Source: Streptomyces pilosus
GTDB lineage: Bacteria > Actinomycetota > Actinomycetes > Streptomycetales > Streptomycetaceae
Direction: 5' to 3'
Length of the DNA: 64,000 nucleotides
NCBI RefSeq assembly: GCF_014649835.1
Contig: NZ_BMTU01000009.1
Location: 124,001 to 188,000 of the forward strand
In this document: positions 52,591 to 60,399 of the stretch, piece after piece
Numbering within the stretch: position 1 is the stretch's first letter
Layout of the letters: the number at the start of each line of letters is the position of its first letter
Program-made: the position numbers and the translations under genes
The notes under the pieces: generated by a model
Databases searched by the model: none
Told to the model about the DNA's origin: nothing
Seen by the model: the letters and a program-made list of their open reading frames with translations, nothing else

Positions 52591-53324
52591 ACCGCCCCCA
52601 CGCCACCCCGGCCACCCCGGAGGCAGACACCCCCGCGAGCGGGGCGGCACCCGGTGACGGCACCACCCCCGCCCTCACCCCGCCTGCCGCACTCCACCGC
52701 CACCTCACCGAACGGCTCGACGGCGCCGCCCGCGCCTGGCTCGACCAGGCCCTGGACGAGGCCACCGCACACCCCGGCGCCCACGGCCCCATCTCCGTGT
52801 GGGAGCTGCGCCTGGCCGAGGCCGGCCGCCGCTGCGGCCCCGCCCACGCCGACGCCGCCCGCGTCCTCATCCTGCACGCGGCCCACGCCGACGCCGACGC
52901 GCTGACCCGGGTCTACTTCCAGGGCACCGCCGACGAACGCCGCGCCGTCCTGCACGCACTGCCCCACCTCCTGACCGGCGCCGACGCCCTCCCGCTCGTC
53001 GAGGACGCCCTGCGCACCAACGACACCCGGCTCGTCGCCGCCGCCCTCGGCCCCTACGCAGCCCGCCACCTGGACGCCCACGCCTGGCGGCACGCCGTGC
53101 TGAAGTGCCTGTTCACCGGAGTCGCCCTCGAGCACGTCGCGGACCTGGACCGCCGTGCCCGCGGCGACGGCGAACTCGCCCGCATGCTCGGCGACTACGC
53201 CGAGGAGCGCACCGCGGCCGGCCGCCCCGTCCCCGCGGACCTGCACCGCGTCCTGGCCCTGACCGAGTCCGCCACCGCCCCCGGGACGCACGGCACGGAC
53301 GACCCCCACGGCAAGGAGTCCTGA
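52587..53324 (+). CDS. eboA: EboA-domain protein
   Basis: A 245-residue, all-helical soluble protein. From about residue 33 it follows the EboA domain: LHRHLTERLDGAARAWLDQALDEA, LRLAEAGRRCG, DADALTRVYFQGTADERRAVLHALPHLLTG, HAWRHAVLKCLFTGVALEHVADLDRRA. WRHAVLKCLFTGV is the most conserved segment as I recall. No enzymatic motif is evident; it looks like an alpha-solenoid adaptor. GTG 52587 overlaps the preceding stop and the stop overlaps the next ATG by one base (TGATG). The 25-residue N-terminal Ala/Pro/Thr region is disordered. The role of EboA is unknown. Confidence 0.85.
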   Translation: MNRPHATPATPEADTPASGAAPGDGTTPALTPPAALHRHLTERLDGAARAWLDQALDEATAHPGAHGPISVWELRLAEAGRRCGPAHADAARVLILHAAHADADALTRVYFQGTADERRAVLHALPHLLTGADALPLVEDALRTNDTRLVAAALGPYAARHLDAHAWRHAVLKCLFTGVALEHVADLDRRARGDGELARMLGDYAEERTAAGRPVPADLHRVLALTESATAPGTHGTDDPHGKES

Positions 53325-54214
53325 TGCGCATCTTCGACCCCCACATCCACATGACGTCGCGCACCACCGACGACTACGAGGCCATGTACGCCGCGGGCGT
53401 CCGCGCCGTCGTCGAACCCGCCTTCTGGCTCGGGCAGCCCCGCACCTCCCCGGCCTCCTTCCTCGACTACTTCGACGCGCTCCTCGGCTGGGAACCCTTC
53501 CGCGCCGCCCAGTACGGCATCGCCCACCACTGCACCCTCGCCCTCAACCCGAAGGAGGCCAACGACCCGCGCTGCACCCCGGTCCTCGACGCGCTGCCCC
53601 GCTACCTCGTCAAGGACAACGTGGTCGCCGTCGGCGAGATCGGCTACGACTCCATGACCCCCGCCGAGGACACCGCCCTCGCCGCCCAGCTCCAGCTCGC
53701 CGCCGACCACGGCCTGCCCGCGCTGGTGCACACCCCGCACCGCGACAAGCTCGCCGGGCTGCGCCGCACCCTCGACGTCGTCCGCGAGTCCGCGCTGCCC
53801 GTGGACCGCGTCCTGGTCGACCACCTCAACGAGACCACCGTCAAGGAGGCCAAGGACAGCGGCTGCTGGCTCGGCTTCTCCGTCTATCCGGACACCAAGA
53901 TGGACGAGGAGCGCATGGTCGCTATCCTGCGCGCCCACGGCCCCGAACGCGTCCTGGTCAACTCCGCCGCCGACTGGGGGAAGAGCGACCCGCTCAAGAC
54001 CCGCAAGGTCGCCGACCTGATGCTCGCCGAGGGCTTCACCGAGGACGACGTCGACCGGGTGCTGTGGCGCAACCCCGTCGCCTTCTACGGACTCAGCGGC
54101 CGCCTCCGCCTCGACGTCGAGGCCCCGGAGCCCACCCACGAGGGCAACTCCATCCTCCGCGGCACACCGAGAGACGCGCCACGGCCCGCCGGCGCCTCCG
54201 CCACGGAGGCGTGA
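53324..54214 (+). CDS. eboB: TatD-like metal-dependent hydrolase (EboB)
   Basis: A 296-residue amidohydrolase-fold protein of the TatD type. Metal ligands: FDPHIHMTSRT (H-x-H), VGEIGYDSM (Glu), VHTPHRD (His), LVDHLNE (His), NSAADWGKSDP (Asp). It lacks a DNase-specific extension and belongs to the branch named EboB. ATG 53324 follows directly on the eboA stop. Three bases later eboE begins. No signal peptide is visible, so the reaction is cytosolic. Substrate unknown; the family includes nucleases and D-aminoacyl hydrolases, but the operon context argues for a small-molecule hydrolase. Confidence 0.88.
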   Translation: MRIFDPHIHMTSRTTDDYEAMYAAGVRAVVEPAFWLGQPRTSPASFLDYFDALLGWEPFRAAQYGIAHHCTLALNPKEANDPRCTPVLDALPRYLVKDNVVAVGEIGYDSMTPAEDTALAAQLQLAADHGLPALVHTPHRDKLAGLRRTLDVVRESALPVDRVLVDHLNETTVKEAKDSGCWLGFSVYPDTKMDEERMVAILRAHGPERVLVNSAADWGKSDPLKTRKVADLMLAEGFTEDDVDRVLWRNPVAFYGLSGRLRLDVEAPEPTHEGNSILRGTPRDAPRPAGASATEA

Positions 54215-54217
54215 GCC

Positions 54218-55387
54218 ATGCGCTTCCGCCACCCCGACGGCTCCACCGTCCACCTCGCCTACTGCACCAACGTGCACCCGGCCGAGACCCTCGACGGAGT
54301 CCTCACCCAGCTCCGCGACCACTGCGAACCCGTCCGCCGGCGCCTCGGCCGGGACAGGCTCGGCATCGGCCTGTGGCTCGCCAAGGACGCCGCGCACACC
54401 CTCGCCACCGACCCCGCCGCCCTGCGCGCACTGCGCTGCGCCCTCGAACGGCGCGGCCTCGAGGTCGTCACCCTCAACGGCTTCCCCTACCAGGGTTTCG
54501 GCGCGCAGGAGGTCAAGTACCGCGTCTACAAGCCGGACTGGGCCGACCCCGAACGCCTGGAACACACCGCGGCCCTCGCCCGGGTCCTCGCCGGACTCCT
54601 CCCCGACGACGTCACCGACGGCAGCATCTCCACCCTGCCCCTCGCCTGGCGCACCGCCCACGACGAACAACGCGCCCGGACGGCACGCACCGCCCTGCGC
54701 ACCCTCGCCCGACGGCTCGACGCGCTCCACGAACTGACCGGACGCTCCCTCCGTGTCGCCCTGGAACCGGAACCCGGCTGCGTCGTCGAGACCACCCGGG
54801 ACGCCATCGCCCCGCTCACCGCGATCGGCCACGACCGCATCGGCATCTGCGTCGACACCTGCCACCTCGCCACCTCCTTCGAAGACCCGCACACCGCCCT
54901 GGACGACCTCGCCCGGGCCGGCGTCCCTGTGGTCAAGTCCCAGCTCTCCGCCGCCCTGCACGCCGAACACCCCCACCTCCCCGAGGTCCGGGAAGCCCTC
55001 GCCGCCTTCGCCGAACCCCGCTTCCTGCACCAGACCCGCACCTCCACCTCCGCCGGCCTGCGCGGCACCGACGACCTCGACCAGGCCCTCGCCGGCGACA
55101 CCCTGCCCGACGGGGGCCCCTGGCGCTCCCACTTCCACGTCCCCCTGCACGCGGCCCCCGCCCCGCCCCTCACCTCCACCCTGCCGGTCCTGAAGACCGT
55201 CCTGACCCGGCTCGTCGGCGGCCCGCAGCCGCTCACCCACCACCTCGAGGTGGAGACCTACACCTGGCAGGCCCTCCCGGCCGACCTGCGCCCCCGCGGC
55301 CGCGCCCAGCTCGCCGACGGCATCGCCGCGGAACTCACCCTGGCCCGCGACCTCCTGACGGACCTCGGCCTGAAGGAACTCCCATGA
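54218..55387 (+). CDS. eboE: EboE, TIM-barrel metabolite traffic protein
   Basis: A 389-residue protein named for the ebo system. It has an AP-endonuclease-2/xylose-isomerase-like barrel: LAYCTNVHPAETLDGVLTQLRDHC, LEVVTLNGFPYQGFGAQEVKYRVYKPDW, LEPEPGCVVETTRD (Glu), IGICVDTCHLATSFED (Asp, His), VVKSQLSAAL. The opening segment (TNVHPGE-like, TNVHPAETL) and LPLAWRT are typical of EboE. It follows eboB by three bases and overlaps eboF by four (ATGA). In cyanobacteria ebo products are needed for moving the scytonemin precursor to the periplasm; the chemical step of EboE is unknown. Confidence 0.88.
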   Translation: MRFRHPDGSTVHLAYCTNVHPAETLDGVLTQLRDHCEPVRRRLGRDRLGIGLWLAKDAAHTLATDPAALRALRCALERRGLEVVTLNGFPYQGFGAQEVKYRVYKPDWADPERLEHTAALARVLAGLLPDDVTDGSISTLPLAWRTAHDEQRARTARTALRTLARRLDALHELTGRSLRVALEPEPGCVVETTRDAIAPLTAIGHDRIGICVDTCHLATSFEDPHTALDDLARAGVPVVKSQLSAALHAEHPHLPEVREALAAFAEPRFLHQTRTSTSAGLRGTDDLDQALAGDTLPDGGPWRSHFHVPLHAAPAPPLTSTLPVLKTVLTRLVGGPQPLTHHLEVETYTWQALPADLRPRGRAQLADGIAAELTLARDLLTDLGLKELP

Positions 55388-56763
55388 GCGACCCCACCCC
55401 CCTCCTCGTCCTCGACGTCGTGGGCCTCACCCCCCGCCTCCTCGACCACATGCCCCACCTGAAGTCGCTCGGCCGGTCCGGCTCCCGCGCCCCGCTCGGC
55501 ACCGTCCTGCCCGCCGTCACCTGCGCCGCCCAGTCCACCTTCCTCACCGGCACCACCCCCTCCGAGCACGGCATCGTCGGCAACGGCTGGTACTTCCGCG
55601 AACTCGGCGACGTCCTCCTGTGGCGGCAGCACAACGGCCTCGTCGCCGGCGACAAGCTCTGGGACGCCGCCCGCCGCGCCCACCCCGGCTACACCGTCGC
55701 CAACATCTGCTGGTGGTACGCCATGGGTGCCGACACCGACATCACCGTCACCCCCCGCCCCGTCTACTACGCCGACGGCCGCAAGGAACCCGACTGCTAC
55801 ACCCGGCCGCCCGCGCTGCACGACGAACTCACCGAGAAGTTCGGCACGTTCCCCCTGTTCCACTTCTGGGGCCCCGGCGCCGACATCGTCTCCAGCCAGT
55901 GGATCATCGACGCCACCCGCCACATCATGAACACCCGCCACCCGGACCTCACCCTCTGCTACCTCCCGCACCTCGACTACGACCTGCAGCGCTTCGGCCC
56001 CGACGACCCGCGCTCGCTGCGGGCCGCCGCCGACCTCGACGCCGCCCTGGCCCCGCTGCTGGACGATGCCCGCGCCGAGGGCCGCACCGTCGTCGCCCTG
56101 TCCGAGTACGGCATCACCCGCGTCGACCGGCCCGTGGACATCAACCGCGCCCTGCGCCGGGCCGGCCTCCTGGAGGTGCACACCCAGGACGGCATGGAAT
56201 ACCTCGATCCGATGGCCTCCCGCGCCTTCGCGGTCGCCGACCACCAGCTCGCCCACGTCTACGTGCGCCGCCCCGAGGACCTCGACGCCGCCCGCGCCGC
56301 CCTCGACGGACTGCCCGGCATCGAGCGGCTCCTCGACGACGAGGGCAAGAAGGCCCACCACCTCGACCACCCGAGGGCCGGCGAACTCGTCGCCGTCGCC
56401 GAACCGGACGCCTGGTTCACGTACTACTACTGGCTCGACGACGCCCGCGCGCCCGACTTCGCGCAGCTCGTCGAGATCCACCGCAAACCCGGCTACGACC
56501 CGGTCGAACTGTTCATGGACCCCCTCGACCCCTACGTCAAGGTCAAGGCCGCCACCGCCCTGGCACGCAAGAAGCTCGGCCTGCGCTATCGCATGGCGGT
56601 CGTCCCCCTGGACCCCTCACCTATTCGCGGCAGCCACGGCCGCCTCCCCGCGAGCGACGACGACGGTCCGCTCCTCATCTGCTCCACCCCCCGCGCCCTC
56701 GGCGACCGCGTCGCGGCCACCGATGTGAAACAACTCCTGCTCCGGCTCGCCGGACTCGGCTGA
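55384..56763 (+). CDS. eboF: EboF, nucleotide pyrophosphatase/alkaline-phosphatase-superfamily protein
   Basis: A 459-residue alkaline phosphatase superfamily member. LLVLDVVGLTPRLLDHMP supplies the first metal aspartate; the nucleophile threonine is in AVTCAAQSTFLTGTTPSEHGIVGNGWYF; LCYLPHLDYDLQRFGPD has the Asp/His ligands. The usual S-D-H-G of this superfamily is ALSEYGITR, i.e. Glu and Tyr in place of Asp and His, so the second metal site is altered; ADHQLAHVYV may supply a histidine. No signal peptide, unusual for a phosphodiesterase and consistent with a cytosolic step on a phosphorylated or nucleotide-activated intermediate. Its ATG overlaps the eboE stop. Confidence 0.88.
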   Translation: MSDPTPLLVLDVVGLTPRLLDHMPHLKSLGRSGSRAPLGTVLPAVTCAAQSTFLTGTTPSEHGIVGNGWYFRELGDVLLWRQHNGLVAGDKLWDAARRAHPGYTVANICWWYAMGADTDITVTPRPVYYADGRKEPDCYTRPPALHDELTEKFGTFPLFHFWGPGADIVSSQWIIDATRHIMNTRHPDLTLCYLPHLDYDLQRFGPDDPRSLRAAADLDAALAPLLDDARAEGRTVVALSEYGITRVDRPVDINRALRRAGLLEVHTQDGMEYLDPMASRAFAVADHQLAHVYVRRPEDLDAARAALDGLPGIERLLDDEGKKAHHLDHPRAGELVAVAEPDAWFTYYYWLDDARAPDFAQLVEIHRKPGYDPVELFMDPLDPYVKVKAATALARKKLGLRYRMAVVPLDPSPIRGSHGRLPASDDDGPLLICSTPRALGDRVAATDVKQLLLRLAGLG

Positions 56764-56878
56764 CACCGCACCACGCACGACCGCCGACATCCGACTACCG
56801 AGAGTGAAACACACAGCACTGACAACGGCCGGTCCCGGCCGCCCCGTGACCGCCCCGACCGCAGAAGGCAGGCCACTC

Positions 56879-58072
56879 GTGACCCAGCACTCCGACCCGT
56901 CCCGCACCGCCGACGCCCCGACCCCGGACGAGGGACTGCGCCGCAGCCTCGGCGTCGGCCGCCGCCGCTTCCTCACCACCTGCACCGCCGTGGCGGCCGG
57001 AGCCGTCGCCGCACCCGTCTTCGGCGCGGCCCCCGCCCTCGCCCACAACGGGGACCGAGGTCACGGACACGGGCACGACCACGGCCGGGGGCAGGTGCTC
57101 GTCCCGCCGCACAAGCGCGGCATCATCCTCTACACCGTGCGTGACGCCACCGCCCGCGACCCCCTCGCGAGCGACCTGCCCTCCGGCTTCCGCGAGGTGT
57201 TCAAGCAGCTCGCCCGCCACGGCTACCGCCAGGTGGAGTTCGCCGGCTACCGCCAGCACGCCAACGCCCCCGGCGGGGACAACCTGGAAACCGTCCAGGG
57301 CGCCAGGCTGCTGCGCCGCTGGCTCGACGACTACGGCCTGCGCGCCCAGGGCAACCACGGCTTCATCCCCTCCTCCTGGCCGCTGACCACGGCGGACAAG
57401 GACACCTTCAAGAAGCACCTGGAGATCGCCAACATCCTCGGCATGGACCACATGGGCACCGGCGGCGACCCCACCGGCAGCTCCTACCGCGCCGACTGGG
57501 ACGTGGCCGCCGACAAGTGGAACGCCCTCGGCGCGATCGCCCGCCGCGAGGGCATCAAGCTCTACACCCACAACCACGACAGCGCCTACGGCTTCCTGCT
57601 CGACAGCGGCCCGCTGGACGACCAGGGCCGTCCCACCCGCAGCTCCGGCGTCCGGAGGCTGGAGTACTTCCTGAAGGTCACCGACCCGCGGCTCGTCTGG
57701 CTGGAGATGGACGTCTTCTGGGCCCACGTCGCCCAGTACAAGTTCCACACCTACACCGCCCCCGACGGCTCCACCCGCAGGAGCGTCTTCGACCCGGCCG
57801 GCCTGGTCGCCCGCCACAACAAGCGCTACCCGCTGTTCCACGCCAAGGACGGCGTCGTCGACACGACCAACGGCATGGGCTACGACATGGTGCCCTTCGG
57901 CACCGGCGACATCGACTACACGACGTTCTTCTCCCGGGTCGGGCAGAGCCACTACCGCAACCCGATGGTCGAGGACGACAACGCACCGAGCGCCACCGAC
58001 CCCGCCCAGTCGCTGCGCGAAGCCAAGATCAGCTACGACAACATGGCGGCCCTGCGCAGGCGCCGCCGCTAG
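56879..58072 (+). CDS. Tat-exported TIM-barrel epimerase-like protein, His-rich linker
   Basis: A 397-residue xylose-isomerase-like TIM barrel with a twin-arginine signal (VGRRRFLTTCTAVAAGAVAAP, residues about 28-50), cleaved after APALA-H, and a His/Gly/Asp linker (GHGHGHDHGRG). Barrel landmarks: RGIILYTVRDA, YRQVEFAGYRQH, LRAQGNHGFIPSS, GIKLYTHNHDSA, LVWLEMDVFW and LFHAKDGVVD. GTG 56879 has a GAAGG upstream; GTG 56804 is a less likely alternative. It sits 115 bases after eboF, so it could be cotranscribed. As a periplasmic enzyme it might act on the product exported by the ebo pathway. A cofactor-loaded fold explains use of the Tat route. Confidence 0.85.
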   Translation: MTQHSDPSRTADAPTPDEGLRRSLGVGRRRFLTTCTAVAAGAVAAPVFGAAPALAHNGDRGHGHGHDHGRGQVLVPPHKRGIILYTVRDATARDPLASDLPSGFREVFKQLARHGYRQVEFAGYRQHANAPGGDNLETVQGARLLRRWLDDYGLRAQGNHGFIPSSWPLTTADKDTFKKHLEIANILGMDHMGTGGDPTGSSYRADWDVAADKWNALGAIARREGIKLYTHNHDSAYGFLLDSGPLDDQGRPTRSSGVRRLEYFLKVTDPRLVWLEMDVFWAHVAQYKFHTYTAPDGSTRRSVFDPAGLVARHNKRYPLFHAKDGVVDTTNGMGYDMVPFGTGDIDYTTFFSRVGQSHYRNPMVEDDNAPSATDPAQSLREAKISYDNMAALRRRRR

Positions 58073-58275
58073 CGGCCCCCGCACGGAATCACCACGCCGG
58101 CCCGCCCCGGGGCACCCGCGGGAGGGCCGGCGCACCGGCATGCCGCCCGCATGATCACCCCGCGCTCCCGGCCGCCGCCCGGGGCACGGAAACGCAGGTG
58201 AAGGGCGCTGTGAAACCTTGGTATGGTTGTCCATGTCGCCGCGGGGACCACCCCCGCACGAGCGGCAGACACCTT

Positions 58276-58360
58276 GTCCGGGTGGCGGAATGGCAGACGC
58301 GCTAGCTTGAGGTGCTAGTGCCCTTTATCGGGCGTGGGGGTTCAAGTCCCCCCTCGGACA
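58276..58360 (+). tRNA. tRNA-Leu (anticodon GAG)
   Basis: An 85-base cloverleaf. The acceptor stem GTCCGGG pairs with CTCGGAC (58353-58359) with one G-T pair, discriminator A. The anticodon stem CTAGC/GCTAG closes the loop TTGAGGT with GAG at 58309-58311. There is a long class II variable arm (GTGCCCTTTATCGGGCGT). The T arm is GGGGGTTCAAGTCCCCC. CCA is not encoded. It reads CTC/CTT leucine codons. A rho-independent-like hairpin follows 17 bases later. Confidence 0.95.
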
Positions 58361-58377
58361 CTCGCTGTGACGAAGGC

Positions 58378-58417
58378 GGGGCTGCGACTCTCGGGTCGCG
58401 GCCCCTTCTTTCGTTCG
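58378..58417 (+). terminator. Terminator after tRNA-Leu
   Basis: GGGGCTGCGAC (58378-58388) and GTCGCGGCCCC (58395-58405) form an 11-bp stem with one T-G pair, followed by TTCTTTCGTTCG, a T-rich run. Confidence 0.85.
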
Positions 58418-58453
58418 CCACCTCCTTCTGTCCGCCCGCCTTCCTTCGTCCGC

Positions 58454-58535
58454 GCGGCCCCCGCCGCCGCGCACCCCCGGAACATCTGTGCGGCCCCCGC
58501 CGCTGCACCCCCGGAACAGCCGTGCGGCCCCCGCC
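58454..58535. repeat. Imperfect 34-36-bp direct repeats
   Basis: GCGGCCCCCGCC recurs at 58454, 58490 and 58524, each followed by a C-rich stretch and, in the first two, CACCCCCGGAACA. Units are 36 and 34 bases apart. The last copy forms the left arm of the next hairpin. Confidence 0.65.
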
Positions 58536-58556
58536 CGGATGGGGCAGGGGCCGCAC
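58522..58556 (-). terminator. Terminator of the transporter gene
   Basis: GTGCGGCCCC (58522-58531) pairs with GGGGCCGCAC (58547-58556), 15 bases downstream of the minus-strand stop. Confidence 0.7.
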
Positions 58557-58570
58557 GGTCGTCCGCCGGG

Positions 58571-59986
58571 TCAGGAAGCCGAAGCGGCCGCCGGCGCCTC
58601 CTCCCGGTCGGCTTCGCCGAGGGCCTCGCCCTCGTCCAGGCCGACGTCCTTGGTCTCCTTGCCGAGCAGCAGCGACACCAGCGTCAGCAGCGCCATCGCG
58701 GAGAGGTAGACGCCGACCAGCCACGGCGAGCCGTCACCGGCCTCCCACAGGGCCACCGCTATGAACGGGGCCACGGCGGCGCCGAGGATCGAGCTGACGT
58801 TGTAGGAGATCCCGGAGCCCGTGTAGCGCACGCTCGTCGGGAAGAGCTCCGGCAGCAGCGCGCCCATCGGGCCGAACGTCATGCCCATCAGCGTGAACCC
58901 GAGTACCAGCCACAGCACCACACCCAGCGTGCCCAGGCCGATCAGGGGCACCCAGACCAGGCCGAAGACCAGAATCCCGGCGGTCACCCAGATCAGGGTG
59001 GTGCGGCGGCCGTACCTGTCGGCGAGCGGGCCGGAGACCAGGGTGAACACCGCGAAGAACAGCACCCCGAAGATCATCATCAGGACGAAGGTGGTGTAGC
59101 TGTAGCCCAGGCCCGGCACGGCGGCGTCCTCGGCCGTACGGCCGTAGCTCAGCGAGAACGTGGTCATCAGGTAGAAGAGCACGTACGTCGCCAGCATGAA
59201 GAACGTGCCGAGGACCAGCTGCTTCCAGTGGCTGCGGAAGACGGTGGCCAGCGGCAGCTTCCGCACCAGCCCGGCCTCCTGGGTCCGTGCGAAGACCGGG
59301 GCCTCCACCAGACGCATCCGCACCCACAGCCCGATCACGACCATCACGGCCGAGAACAGGAACGGGATGCGCCAGCCCCAGCTCAGGAAAGCGTCCGAGG
59401 GCTGGGACGGGTCGGCGCCCGCCGTGGACGGCAGCAGCGCCCCGATGATCAGGAACAGCCCGTTGCCGATGATGAAGCCGAGCGGGGCGCCCAGCTGCGG
59501 GAACGTGCCGTACAGGGCGCGCTTGCCCTTCGGGGCGTTCTCCGTGGCCACCAGGGCCGCGCCGCTCCACTCGCCGCCGAGCGCGAAGCCCTGCGCGAGG
59601 CGCATCAGCACCAACAGCGCGGTGGCGATCCAGCCGGCCTGCGCGTAGGTGGGGAGCACGCCGATGAGGAACGTCGCGATGCCCATGGTGAGGAGCGAGG
59701 CGACCAGCGTCCCCTTGCGGCCGAGCCGGTCGCCGAGGTGTCCGAAGACCACCGCGCCGATCGGGCGGGCGACCATCGCGGCGCCGAACACGGCGAAGGA
59801 GGACAGCAGCGCCGTGGTCGGGTCGCTGCTCGGGAAGAAGAGCGCGGGGAAGACCAGTACGGCGGCGGTCGCGTAGATGTAGAAGTCGTAGAACTCGATC
59901 GTCGTGCCGATGAGACTCGCGATGAGGACACGGGACCGGGAGTTGACGGGGGCCGCCGGGGCCGGACTGGTGTGTGGTGCTGGCAT
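58571..59986 (-). CDS. MFS transporter, metabolite:proton symporter (MHS) type
   Basis: A 471-residue major-facilitator protein of about 12 helices. The MHS signature is visible: IGTTIEFYDFYIYATAAVL in helix 1, AMVARPIGAVVFGHLGDRLGRKGTLVASLL (motif A after helix 2), RLAQGFALGGEWSGAALVATE in helix 4, and PLADRYGRRTTLIWVTAG in the second half. This subfamily carries carboxylates, betaines or aromatic acids with protons; a single substrate cannot be named. ATG 59986 lies after GGAAAG. The C-terminal 35 residues are an acidic, Ala-rich tail. Divergent from the EF-G paralogue, 413 bases apart. Confidence 0.92.
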   Translation of the reverse strand: MPAPHTSPAPAAPVNSRSRVLIASLIGTTIEFYDFYIYATAAVLVFPALFFPSSDPTTALLSSFAVFGAAMVARPIGAVVFGHLGDRLGRKGTLVASLLTMGIATFLIGVLPTYAQAGWIATALLVLMRLAQGFALGGEWSGAALVATENAPKGKRALYGTFPQLGAPLGFIIGNGLFLIIGALLPSTAGADPSQPSDAFLSWGWRIPFLFSAVMVVIGLWVRMRLVEAPVFARTQEAGLVRKLPLATVFRSHWKQLVLGTFFMLATYVLFYLMTTFSLSYGRTAEDAAVPGLGYSYTTFVLMMIFGVLFFAVFTLVSGPLADRYGRRTTLIWVTAGILVFGLVWVPLIGLGTLGVVLWLVLGFTLMGMTFGPMGALLPELFPTSVRYTGSGISYNVSSILGAAVAPFIAVALWEAGDGSPWLVGVYLSAMALLTLVSLLLGKETKDVGLDEGEALGEADREEAPAAASAS

Positions 59987-60399
59987 GTCACGGTCTTTCC
60001 AGGTGAACGGTTGCCCAAGGCTCTCAGACATCTCACGCAGCAGGAGAGCCGTACCGGAATGTGAGACTCCGGGCTCCGGAAATTGCGTGGCCCCGCCCTC
60101 CCCGCCGTCCCTACACTCACCGGGCAGGCGCCGCCCCGCTCCCGGGGCCGCGCATCCGAGACCAGTGAGGGGAGCCCGGCCGTGCGTGACCACGCCACCG
60201 TCGCCGCTCCCCGTTCCCGGTCCCGCCGGTCTGTGGTGATCCTGGTGTCTCCGGCCGTCCGGTGCCCGCTGCGCGCCCGGCACCGGATGACCTCGCCGCA
60301 CAGCTGACCTTCGCCGCCCCGCACACCAGGGGCGTCCGACGCCGTGCGCCGGGGACCATCGCGCCGCCCTTCTCCGGATCATCCGAAAGGCCACCGGCC
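59987..60399. other. 413-base divergent gap, transporter / EF-G paralogue
   Basis: Contains the promoters of both genes and, on the plus strand, a short Arg-rich open reading frame with its own ribosome binding site (listed separately). A small hairpin GGCGT-CCG-ACGCC lies at about 60325-60337, between that frame and the EF-G-like gene. No further gene is visible. Confidence 0.5.
60182..60307 (+). CDS. Possible 41-residue leader peptide
   Basis: GTG 60182 follows GAGGGGAG by seven bases and opens a 41-residue frame beginning MRDHATVAAPRSRSRRSVV with ten or so arginines and ending MTSPHS, stop at 60307, 92 bases before the EF-G-like ATG. The product has no known relatives that I recognise. 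Its position suggests a translated leader controlling the ribosome-related gene behind it, but it could be a chance frame in GC-rich DNA. Confidence 0.4.
   Translation: MRDHATVAAPRSRSRRSVVILVSPAVRCPLRARHRMTSPHS

Noticed and set aside
58276..58360. An integrated element at tRNA-Leu
   Set aside because: No integrase, excisionase or att-like duplication of the tRNA 3' end is visible in the window.
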